The position numbers were made by a program, and so were the translations under genes. The notes under the pieces were generated by a model that searched no databases, was not told the origin of the DNA, and was given only the letters and a program-made list of their open reading frames with translations. A DNA stretch of 5,144 nt, taken from the NCBI GenBank assembly GCA_030624785.1, contig JAUXJK010000179.1, positions 1-5,144 of the forward strand. The letters run 5' to 3'. Below, one piece after another: positions 1-5,144 of the stretch. The stretch is from Actinomycetes bacterium (lineage in GTDB: Bacteria; Actinomycetota; Thermoleophilia; Gaiellales; Gaiellaceae). Position 1 is the stretch's first letter. Each line of letters starts with the position of its first letter.

Positions 1-79
1 AATGCTCTATGGCAGTTTCGAGCCCAGCAATGGATTCGAGCCGCTCGACGATCCGTCCTGGCAGAGCACTACGCCCTAG
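1..79 (+). CDS. C-terminal tail of an unidentified plus-strand gene (5' end outside the window)
   Basis: From base 2 a frame stays open for 25 codons and ends at TAG (77-79). The last residues read ...GSFEPSNGFEPLDDPSWQ... and then STTP. Most third codon positions are G or C, as in the real genes here, and the peptide looks like ordinary protein rather than the Arg/Pro/Ser-rich text of shadow frames. It is therefore most likely the end of a longer gene that begins left of the window. An ATG at 2-4 exists, but nothing shows it is a start. The family is not recognised from so short a piece. The gene converges on the antitoxin-like gene, and their stop codons overlap within CTAG (76-79). It could still be a chance open frame. 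Confidence 0.5.
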   Translation, partial: MLYGSFEPSNGFEPLDDPSWQSTTP

Positions 80-267
80 TCGCCAGCGCCAGCCTTGTCG
101 ACAGCGTCCTTGGCCGTGTCGGCGCCCTCGTCGATGTTCTCGGTGTGCTCGCCGCCGGTTTTATCGTCGGCCATGTCGGCGCCCTTATCGACGGCGCTCT
201 TCGCCTTGCCGCCGCGCGAACCGGCCATGCCCATGACCTTCTTTTTGATGTCGTCGAACATTCCCAT
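76..267 (-). CDS. MT0933/Rv0909-type antitoxin-like small protein
   Basis: This is a 63-residue, very polar protein rich in Lys, Asp, Ala and Gly, with no membrane segment and no cysteine. It begins MGMFDDIKKKV, and its middle and end carry the repeated pattern KSAVDKGADMADDKTGGEH and AKDAVDKAG. This start and the 'DKTGG...' core are typical of the actinobacterial MT0933-like antitoxin family (Rv0909 of Mycobacterium tuberculosis, about 59 residues), which also resembles CsbD-like stress proteins. The ATG is preceded by AAGGGG (273-278) at 5 nt spacing, which supports the start. In M. tuberculosis the partner toxin Rv0910 is an SRPBCC-fold protein; no such gene adjoins this one. Many family members occur without a partner, so antitoxin activity is not shown. 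It lies 109 bp after the ThDP enzyme gene and could have its own promoter, though no convincing -35/-10 pair was seen. Confidence 0.82.
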   Translation of the reverse strand: MGMFDDIKKKVMGMAGSRGGKAKSAVDKGADMADDKTGGEHTENIDEGADTAKDAVDKAGAGD

Positions 268-317
268 GTCTGCCCCTTAGCTAGGTTGGTTCCGACCACG
301 GACAATACGTGTATGCG

Positions 318-366
318 CGCCAGGTTGGCGGACGCTCGCTGCTGAGTAGCTCCGGGCCCTGCCGGA
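318..366 (-). terminator. Two weak stem-loops after the ThDP enzyme gene
   Basis: The 109-bp gap between the ThDP enzyme stop and the antitoxin-like start holds two short perfect inverted repeats. One is at 351-366 (TCCGG/CCGGA, 6-nt loop) and the other at 318-330 (CGCCA/TGGCG, 3-nt loop). Neither is followed by a T-run in the direction of transcription. They could mark the 3' end of the upstream transcript, since U-tracts are often absent in GC-rich actinobacteria, but 5-bp GC stems also arise by chance in such DNA. Confidence 0.22.
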
Positions 367-376
367 CCGCCGATCC

Positions 377-2005
377 CTAGGGTTTGTCCTTTCGAAGAAC
401 CAGTTCGTCGTACTCGGCGCTGCTGATGAGCGCTTCGACGATTACTGGCCCCTCAGCGCTGAACGCCGCATCGAGATGTCGTGCCAATGCTGCGACGTCG
501 GGCGCTACCAATACCGGCGCGCCGAAAATGTTGTCTCCGCCGAGCGTGCCTTCGGCTTCGCGCACGGGAGTTCCGAAGATGGGATAGTCCTTTCGCTGTT
601 GCTTGATTCGAATCAGCGCGAGATCGTTGTCAGTCAAGACAACCACGACCACGTTGATGTTCTCGCGCACGGCGGTCGCGATTTCGCCTGCGCTCATCAA
701 GAAGCCACCGTCGCCGATGACTGCGCAGACCGATCGCCCCGGATCACACAGCTTGGCCGCGATGGCAGCCGGCAGGCCGAACCCCATGGCCGACCACCCG
801 TTGGTCATGATCTGTGTCCCCGGTGCTGGGGTAGGCCACTTCTGTCCGATCAGATGTGTGTGCGCGCCGACATCGCATGTCATGATTCCGTCAGCCGGTA
901 GAGCCTCGCGGAGCACCTCCAGCACCGCGCACGGCCCAAACTCGTCGTTCTGTGGCCGCATCCGAGCGAACATCGCCTCTGTCCGCGCTCGCAGTGCATT
1001 TAGATCCCATGTGTGAGCGGTCGCCGGCATCGCTGCGATCGCGCGGAAGCTGGTCGCGATGTCTCCCTCGACTTGCAGACAGTCCGTGTAGCCGCTCGGG
1101 TCGGCGTTCAAGGGCGCGTCGTCGACGTTGACGAGCGTTGCCATCGGCATCCAGTTTTCGAGAGTGAACTCCACCGGGTCATAGCCGATTGCGAGGATGA
1201 GGTCTGCCTGCGAATGAGTCACCGCAACCTGGTCGCTCAGCGCGTGGAAGACCACACCCGCGTAGGTGGTGTGAGACTCCGGGAAGAGTCCCTTGGCCAT
1301 CGGCGTGAGCACGACAGGCAGGCCATGCGCCTCGGCGAACGCGATCACCTCGGCACGTATGTTCGCGCGCACCGCTCCGAGCCTCAAAGCGACGAGTGGC
1401 TTGTCTGCGGCGGCGATCGCGGTCTGAGCAGCCTCGATCGTCGCCAGATCGGCCTCAATGACGCCCGCGCCAGAGGCAACGACAGAGGTCTCGCGCGGAA
1501 CCTGGGTCGATGTGATGTCGACCGGCATTCCGATATGCACGGCGCCAGGTCTGCCACTGGTCGCCATGCTGCGTGCCGTCTCGAGCGTCTCACCGACGCG
1601 GTCTACGCTGAGGCGGCCCGTCCACTTGGTGATCGGCTTCATGAGTGCCTGGTGATCGATGCCCATCTGCACGACTCGATCCTGAAGCGAGGTTGGCATC
1701 TCGTCGGTCAACGCGATGATCGGCGAGCGATCGAGTTGCGCCGAGCCCACGCCCGTCGCCAGGTTCGTGGCTCCCGGCCCGAACGTGCCAAAGCACACGC
1801 CGGGTATGCCAGTGAGCCGACCACACACGTCTGCCATGAACGCGGCGCCACTCTCGTGGGTGGTCAGGACGAACTCGATGCCGTCCGTCGTGCGGATCGC
1901 CTCCATGAAGTCGACCCAGCCTCCGCTCGGCACACCGAACACGTGCTTCACGCCCATATCGCGCAGCGTCTCGATGACGGTCGCCGCGACCGACCGCTCG
2001 CTCAT
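377..2005 (-). CDS. ThDP-dependent enzyme, acetolactate synthase large-subunit type
   Basis: This 542-residue protein has the three-domain layout of the acetolactate synthase/pyruvate oxidase/decarboxylase family. The N-terminal pyrimidine-binding domain (about 1-170) contains GVKHVFGVPSG, the catalytic glutamate E51 in TTHESGAAFMAD, and GPGATNLATG (77-86). A central domain follows (about 190-330). The C-terminal pyrophosphate-binding domain (about 350-535) has NGWSAMGFGLPAAI and the ThDP motif GDGGF at 431-435, closing near LTDNDL (457-462). By spacing, the second Mg ligand falls on D459 where biosynthetic acetolactate synthases have Asn. Such enzymes join or decarboxylate 2-oxoacids using ThDP and Mg in the cytoplasm. 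No small regulatory subunit (ilvN) is nearby, and the neighbours are catabolic in type, so branched-chain amino acid synthesis is unlikely. Substrate and FAD use are unknown. The start fits the family N-terminus and no upstream in-frame ATG precedes it, but no clear Shine-Dalgarno sequence is visible. Confidence 0.9.
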   Translation of the reverse strand: MSERSVAATVIETLRDMGVKHVFGVPSGGWVDFMEAIRTTDGIEFVLTTHESGAAFMADVCGRLTGIPGVCFGTFGPGATNLATGVGSAQLDRSPIIALTDEMPTSLQDRVVQMGIDHQALMKPITKWTGRLSVDRVGETLETARSMATSGRPGAVHIGMPVDITSTQVPRETSVVASGAGVIEADLATIEAAQTAIAAADKPLVALRLGAVRANIRAEVIAFAEAHGLPVVLTPMAKGLFPESHTTYAGVVFHALSDQVAVTHSQADLILAIGYDPVEFTLENWMPMATLVNVDDAPLNADPSGYTDCLQVEGDIATSFRAIAAMPATAHTWDLNALRARTEAMFARMRPQNDEFGPCAVLEVLREALPADGIMTCDVGAHTHLIGQKWPTPAPGTQIMTNGWSAMGFGLPAAIAAKLCDPGRSVCAVIGDGGFLMSAGEIATAVRENINVVVVVLTDNDLALIRIKQQRKDYPIFGTPVREAEGTLGGDNIFGAPVLVAPDVAALARHLDAAFSAEGPVIVEALISSAEYDELVLRKDKP

Positions 2006-2062
2006 CGCGAACTGCCGATCCGAGGGCTCGTGGGTTTCGATGGTCGCATCTATTCGGTTCTT

Positions 2063-2079
2063 GGCCTCCCGGCGAGGCC
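2063..2079 (-). terminator. GC-rich stem-loop just after the SnoaL-like gene
   Basis: A perfect 6-bp inverted repeat GGCCTC/GAGGCC with a 5-nt loop begins 3 nt downstream of the SnoaL-like stop codon. In the minus-strand RNA it is followed by AAGAACCG, not by a U-run, so it is not a classic intrinsic terminator. It could be a U-tract-less terminator or a 3'-end stabiliser that lowers or separates expression of the ThDP enzyme gene further on. Function is inferred from position only. Confidence 0.35.
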
Positions 2080-2082
2080 GCC

Positions 2083-2469
2083 TCAGGTCAGCGTGTTGAC
2101 GCCCATCATGTACACGGACACCTGGCCGAAGCGGTCGTTGTCGAGCCGGAAGACGTTGCAGTTGTGTTTCTCGTGGCGCTCGCCATCAGTGGTGAGATTC
2201 CTCACAACGAACTGTGACGCGATCGTGCCGGACTCAGCGTCGACGATATGCCGAAAATCGCCGTGCCAGAGCGTCTCGAGGCGCTCGAAAAGCCCTTCGA
2301 ACATCCCTCGGATCTCAGCGTCGCGACCCTTGTGCTGAACCCCTGCAGTCTCGACTGTGATGCAGCAGTCGGCGCTTAGAGTTGCGAGTGTGCCTTCAAC
2401 GTCCTTGGCGTCGACACACGCGAAGTATCGCTCGGCTAGCTCGATCATCTGCGGTCTCGTCATGCTCAT
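2083..2469 (-). CDS. NTF2/SnoaL-like small protein
   Basis: This 128-residue protein has the length and pattern of the SnoaL-like/NTF2-like alpha+beta barrel (cone) superfamily. An N-terminal helix leads into RYFACVDAKDVEGTLATLSAD (about 15-34). The middle reads GRDAEIRGMFEGLFERL (48-64). Beta strands follow, including ASQFVVRNLTTDG (84-96) and the closing FRLDNDRFGQVSVYMMGVN (107-125). Members act as cyclases, isomerases, dehydratases or ligand-binding proteins, and catalytic residues vary too much to name a reaction. Two in-frame ATGs lie two codons apart; the AGGAGG at 2475-2480 is 5 nt from the first and 11 nt from the second, so the first is chosen. The gene lies 36 bp after the amidohydrolase gene, suggesting shared transcription and possibly a role on the same pathway. 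No signal peptide or membrane segment is seen. Confidence 0.82.
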   Translation of the reverse strand: MSMTRPQMIELAERYFACVDAKDVEGTLATLSADCCITVETAGVQHKGRDAEIRGMFEGLFERLETLWHGDFRHIVDAESGTIASQFVVRNLTTDGERHEKHNCNVFRLDNDRFGQVSVYMMGVNTLT

Positions 2470-2474
2470 GATTG

Positions 2475-2480
2475 CCTCCT
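2475..2480 (-). promoter_or_regulatory. Ribosome binding site of the SnoaL-like gene
   Basis: The minus strand reads AGGAGG, a perfect Shine-Dalgarno core, 5 nt before ATG at 2469. It decides between two ATG codons in the series ATG AGC ATG in favour of the first. Confidence 0.8.
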
Positions 2481-2505
2481 CGTCTCAGGCGCCGGTCGTG
2501 GAGCC

Positions 2506-3774
2506 TTACACCCTGATTGCGGTCGTCGTGCTTGGGGGCGACACGCTCCTGGGACGCAGGCCCTCGAGAACGCCGAGGTCGTCGCGCACGACACGGCCAG
2601 CTTGGACGACTCCGGCAACGCCCGAGACCAGCAGCCCAATATCGGAAAGCGGGTCGCCGTCGACGATCACCAGGTCTGCGGCCTTGCCCGCATGCAACGA
2701 GCCCACGTCATCGTCGAGCCAAACCGCCTGTGCCGCCGAGAGCGTGCCGCTCGTGATCGCATCCATCGCCGACATGCCGAAGCGGACGTAGGCGATGAGC
2801 TCGTCGACGTTGTTCCCATGTTGGCGTGCTTCGTTGCCGCCGCAGTCGGAGCCCATTGCCATCTTGACGCCTGCTTCCAGAGCCATCGAGAAACGATCGA
2901 AGATGGCGGGCTCGTGTTCGGCCATCATCGAGGCCCAGGGCATCTCGAGCGCCGGGCCTTTGTGGATGATGTCGACGACGTTCCCGAGCGTCGGCACCAG
3001 ATACGTGCCCGCTTCGACCATCGCAGTACACGACTCCTCCGTGAGATACCAACCGTGCTCGATCGTGTCGACGCCACCGTTAACGGCGTTGGTGATCGCC
3101 TCGTTGCCCATCGCGTGCGTTGCCGTTCGGCGCCCGAGTCGGCGTGCCTCACCAAACGCTGCGGCAAGCTCCTCGGGTGTCGATTGAGCGGTCGTCCACT
3201 TGGCCAGTGTTTCCGGCCCGTCAGCGCTCACGACCTTGATCACGTCCACCTTGTGATGGACGAGATCTCGGACTCGCCGAATGATGGCGTCGACCCCGTC
3301 GGCCGTGGCTTCTGGCTGCCAGAACTCGCCGTGGCCGCCCGTCATGGCGATCCCCGGGCCCGTCGCCAGGATGCGCGGGGCCTCGATCTGCCCGCTCGCC
3401 TGAGCCGCACGCAGGTAGACGTCGATGTAGTCGCGTGAGCCGATCTCGCGGGCCGTGGTCACTCCGGCAAGCAGCGTGACGCGCGCTGCCTCGACGGAGT
3501 CGATCACCGCCTTGGGGAGCGGATCGCTCATCTTGAACGTCGTCGCCTCGTCGCCGTGTCCGACGGCGTTGTCGCCGCCCACCATGTGCGTGTGGAGGTC
3601 GATCAGGCCCGGTACGACCGTGCGCCCTTCGAGGTCGACAACGTGGTCGACACCAGAAACTGGACGCCCAGAATCGACAGACACGATGCGATCAGCGTCA
3701 AGCACGATCGTCGCGTCGTCGATGTCGGTTCCGTCGCCGACGACGACGTGTGCACCAGTGAGAGCCGTGACCAT
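2506..3774 (-). CDS. Metal-dependent amidohydrolase (imidazolonepropionase/prolidase-like)
   Basis: This 422-residue protein belongs to the amidohydrolase superfamily, COG1228-like. A small N-terminal beta-sandwich part (1-55) leads to VVPGLIDLHTHM with metal ligands H61 and H63. The TIM barrel supplies K180 in VDVIKV (the likely carboxylated bridging lysine), H220 in TATHAMG, H240 in TIEHGW and D310 in MGSDCGG, which is a complete binuclear metal set. The beta-sandwich returns at about 355-398 with AGKAADLVIVDGDPL and AGRVVRDD. Relatives with this pattern hydrolyse C-N bonds in dipeptides (Xaa-Pro, Xaa-Arg), cyclic amides or similar compounds; the substrate here cannot be told. The frame stays open for 54 more codons upstream, but that stretch overlaps the Ddn-like gene in another frame and is Arg/Ser/Pro-rich. 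The GAGGAG 5 nt before ATG 3774 and the fit of MVTALTGAHVVVGDGT to the family fix the start. The last 20 or so residues form a tail with no recognised motif. Confidence 0.92.
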   Translation of the reverse strand: MVTALTGAHVVVGDGTDIDDATIVLDADRIVSVDSGRPVSGVDHVVDLEGRTVVPGLIDLHTHMVGGDNAVGHGDEATTFKMSDPLPKAVIDSVEAARVTLLAGVTTAREIGSRDYIDVYLRAAQASGQIEAPRILATGPGIAMTGGHGEFWQPEATADGVDAIIRRVRDLVHHKVDVIKVVSADGPETLAKWTTAQSTPEELAAAFGEARRLGRRTATHAMGNEAITNAVNGGVDTIEHGWYLTEESCTAMVEAGTYLVPTLGNVVDIIHKGPALEMPWASMMAEHEPAIFDRFSMALEAGVKMAMGSDCGGNEARQHGNNVDELIAYVRFGMSAMDAITSGTLSAAQAVWLDDDVGSLHAGKAADLVIVDGDPLSDIGLLVSGVAGVVQAGRVVRDDLGVLEGLRPRSVSPPSTTTAIRV

Positions 3775-3779
3775 GCCTT

Positions 3780-3785
3780 CTCCTC
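3780..3785 (-). promoter_or_regulatory. Ribosome binding site fixing the amidohydrolase start
   Basis: The minus strand reads GAGGAG, then 5 nt (AAGGC), then ATG at 3774. It lies in the 40-bp gap after the Ddn-like gene and argues against the longer frame that would start at 3936 inside that gene. Confidence 0.78.
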
Positions 3786-3814
3786 GTCCGCGGATCGCTC
3801 TTGCCCCGGGCTGC

Positions 3815-4276
3815 CTAGTCGGAGGTGCGCTCGAGCACGACGACGGGAATCTCGCGAGGCACCGCCTTCGTGGCGTACTCATTGAAGGGCGGGTACAGCT
3901 CGGCAAGCTTGGCCCACAGCTCCGCGCGCTCCTCACCGCTCGTGGTGCGGGCGCGCGCGTCGAACGTGTCGGCGATCACCTGCACCTGCACGTTGGGGTC
4001 TGCCACGAGGTTGTCGTACCAGGACGGATGCGCGGGCGCTCCGCCCTTCGAGCCGATGATCGCGTAGCCGGTGGGCGATTCGATGTAGATCAGCGGCAGC
4101 TGCATGGGCGTGCCAGACTTCGTGGAGGTCGTCGTTAGTAGCAACGTCGGGATCTTCCCGATACCTCCGAAGGGTTCGGCGTCCCACAGGTGACCGTCGG
4201 CGCCATCTGTCTCGAGATAGCGCGTGAGGTGATCGCGGACCCAGTCGGGGAAATGAGCCGGGATCTCGACAGCCAT
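3815..4276 (-). CDS. F420H2-dependent reductase of the Ddn family (nitroreductase/quinone reductase-like)
   Basis: This 153-residue protein matches the deazaflavin-dependent nitroreductase (Ddn/FGD-associated, F420H2_quin_red) family in length and motifs. They are LLLTTTSTKSGTPMQLPLIYI (45-65), the hallmark SKGGAPAHPSWYDNL (76-90) that contacts the F420 phosphate/ribityl region in known structures, a strand with NVQVQV (95-100), ERAELWAKL (116-124) and the C-terminal IPVVVLER (143-150). Members transfer hydride from F420H2 to quinones, nitroimidazoles, enones or other unsaturated compounds. M. tuberculosis Ddn activates pretomanid and is membrane-associated, but no membrane segment is seen here. 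The start is supported by AAGGAG (4282-4287) 5 nt before ATG. The gene lies 80 bp after the HyuA-like gene and 40 bp before the amidohydrolase gene. Its presence implies that the host makes F420. The substrate is not determinable. Confidence 0.93.
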   Translation of the reverse strand: MAVEIPAHFPDWVRDHLTRYLETDGADGHLWDAEPFGGIGKIPTLLLTTTSTKSGTPMQLPLIYIESPTGYAIIGSKGGAPAHPSWYDNLVADPNVQVQVIADTFDARARTTSGEERAELWAKLAELYPPFNEYATKAVPREIPVVVLERTSD

Positions 4277-4318
4277 TGAGTCTCCTTCGTTCGTCAGTCT
4301 GGTGAGGCGATGATGCTA

Positions 4319-4337
4319 CTCGCTTCGTGGAAGCAAG
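4319..4337 (-). terminator. 8-bp stem-loop between the HyuA-like and Ddn-like genes
   Basis: The minus strand reads CTTGCTTC, a CAC loop, then GAAGCGAG: eight pairs including one T-G wobble, starting 19 nt after the HyuA-like stop. It is followed by TAGCATCATC with no U-run. It may be a weak terminator, attenuator or processing site that separates the HyuA-like gene from the rest of the cluster. This is the strongest inverted repeat noticed between genes in the window; its role is inferred. Confidence 0.4.
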
Positions 4338-4356
4338 ACCTCGGGCCGCCGCGCGG

Positions 4357-5144
4357 CTATGAGCGTCGGACGACGATGTTGCGGTACTCGTCGATCCTCG
4401 CGCGTTGATCCGCCGCCACGACCAGCGTCGTGATCGGTGTCCAGATGATCGCTGGCCCTTCGATCGTGTTACCGGGCTCGAGCAACTCGAAGCTGTAGCC
4501 GGGAACATCCACGACCGCAGCACGTTGATCGACCCACGCGCGCACGGTCTTCACGTGTGCGTGGCCGCTGTCTTCGCCGGAGAGCTGATGCGCCTGAAGT
4601 TGGGGCCGCTGCACCTTGCCGGCGCCGCGCAGTCGGAAGCTCACGAGCTCGATGCCCGCCTCGCGGTAGGCCGACTCCTCGCCGTAGCGCTCCCGATAGA
4701 GGCGCTCGAACAGCTCGACAGTGTTCTCCAGCAGCTCGGTTGTGATTGGCCCTGAGCCATCGGGAACGGGAACGGTCATGATGTGGACCTGTCGCCGATA
4801 GCGCATGTCGATAGAGCGCGTGAGCTCGACATCGGCGTCGACGAATCCTTCCTCGGCAAGCTGGGCGCCGACACGTGCCTCGAGCTCGTCGAAGATCGAC
4901 GCAACATCCTGGATCCGCGGAGGCCAGCGTAGGGGACTTGTGATCTGATCCTCGTGTGCAACATCTGAGGTGACGAGGCCGTAAGCGCCCTGTACCGATG
5001 CGGAGTGGGGGACGACGATCTGCTCGACACCGAGCTCCCCTCCGTACGCGGCATCGTGCATGCCCGCGGTACCGCCGAGCGTATACAGTGAGAAGCGGCG
5101 CGGATCGAGGCCGCGCTGCACGGTGGTGCGATGATACAGGTCAT
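4357..5144 (-). CDS. Hydantoinase/oxoprolinase A (HyuA)-type protein, C-terminal 261 residues; 5' end outside the window
   Basis: The frame is open from the window edge (5142 is the first whole codon) to TAG at 4357-4359, so the N-terminal part is missing. Family members are about 650-720 residues, so over half is not seen. The fragment begins DLYHRTTVQRGLDPRRFSL and continues YTLGGTAGMHDAAYGGELGVEQIVVPHSA, the usual end of the HyuA ATPase-like core (family form roughly GGAGPLHA). VQGAYGLVTSDV follows, then an acetophenone carboxylase/HyuA-type C-terminal domain that includes ERLYRERYGEES, ELVSFRLRG and GPAIIWTPITTLVV. Relatives are ATP-dependent N-methylhydantoinase, 5-oxoprolinase and acetone or acetophenone carboxylase subunits, generally working with a HyuB partner. 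The specific reaction cannot be told. A GTG at 5119-5121 is in frame but is internal, not the start. No hyuB follows; the next gene is Ddn-like, so hyuB, if present, must lie elsewhere, such as upstream. Confidence 0.9.
   Translation of the reverse strand, partial: DLYHRTTVQRGLDPRRFSLYTLGGTAGMHDAAYGGELGVEQIVVPHSASVQGAYGLVTSDVAHEDQITSPLRWPPRIQDVASIFDELEARVGAQLAEEGFVDADVELTRSIDMRYRRQVHIMTVPVPDGSGPITTELLENTVELFERLYRERYGEESAYREAGIELVSFRLRGAGKVQRPQLQAHQLSGEDSGHAHVKTVRAWVDQRAAVVDVPGYSFELLEPGNTIEGPAIIWTPITTLVVAADQRARIDEYRNIVVRRS

Noticed and set aside
69..305. A 78-codon minus-strand frame overlapping the antitoxin-like gene.
   Set aside because: It is an Arg/Thr/Pro-rich shifted frame; the overlapping 63-residue frame matches a known family and has a ribosome site.
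268..376. A possible promoter for the antitoxin-like gene (TATTGT on the minus strand).
   Set aside because: There is no matching -35 element at a suitable distance, so the single hexamer is not enough to call.
1013..2338. A 441-codon open frame on the plus strand opposite the ThDP enzyme and SnoaL-like genes.
   Set aside because: The translation is Arg/His/Asp-rich with no recognisable motif, and it lies antisense to two genes with clear family motifs. Long antisense frames are expected in GC-rich coding DNA.
2602..3438. A 278-codon plus-strand open frame opposite the amidohydrolase gene.
   Set aside because: It has shadow-frame composition (Arg, Asp, His, Val) and is antisense to the amidohydrolase with all its metal ligands intact. 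No ribosome site or family motif was seen.
3775..3936. An N-terminal extension of the amidohydrolase frame by 54 codons.
   Set aside because: It overlaps the 3' part of the Ddn-like gene in another frame, is Arg/Ser/Pro-rich, and the family N-terminus plus a good ribosome site place the start at 3774.
3933..4523. A 196-codon minus-strand frame overlapping the Ddn-like and HyuA-like genes.
   Set aside because: It is frame-shifted relative to both genes, Arg/Ser-rich and without motifs. Both overlapped genes have clear family signatures.
4776..5144. A minus-strand frame of 122 codons at the right edge.
   Set aside because: It is a Ser/Arg-rich shadow of the HyuA-like reading frame, which carries the recognisable motifs.

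Overview
The window is about 5.1 kb of GC-rich bacterial DNA (roughly 60% or more G+C by eye) and is nearly all coding. Two families point to an actinobacterium: an F420H2-dependent Ddn-type quinone reductase/nitroreductase and a small MT0933 (Rv0909)-type antitoxin-like protein. A few other F420-using lineages, such as some Chloroflexota, cannot be excluded. No insertion sequence, tRNA, rRNA, CRISPR array or phage gene was found.

Layout. Six genes lie on the minus strand, so they read from right to left. From the right edge they are: the C-terminal part of a hydantoinase/oxoprolinase A (HyuA)-type protein, which runs off the window; a Ddn-like F420H2-dependent reductase; a metal-dependent amidohydrolase of the imidazolonepropionase/prolidase-like group; a small NTF2/SnoaL-like protein; a ThDP-dependent enzyme of the acetolactate synthase type; and the antitoxin-like protein. 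At the left edge a 25-codon tail of a plus-strand gene meets the antitoxin-like gene head-on, and the two stop codons overlap in one CTAG.

How the genes may work together. The first five minus-strand genes are separated by only 36 to 80 bp. Their mix of C-N bond hydrolysis (HyuA type, amidohydrolase), F420 redox chemistry (Ddn), a small cyclase/isomerase-like fold (SnoaL) and C-C bond chemistry on 2-oxoacids (ThDP enzyme) resembles a catabolic or small-molecule modification cluster. The substrate cannot be read from the sequence, and one operon is an inference from strand and spacing. Four genes have a Shine-Dalgarno sequence exactly 5 nt from the start codon; the ThDP enzyme gene has none that is visible. 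Stem-loops follow the hyuA-like and SnoaL-like genes, so the cluster may be transcribed or processed as sub-units.

No clearly new system is seen. The points most worth a second look are the unusual combination of enzymes, the absence of hyuB directly after hyuA, the orphan antitoxin-like gene, and the overlapping convergent stops.
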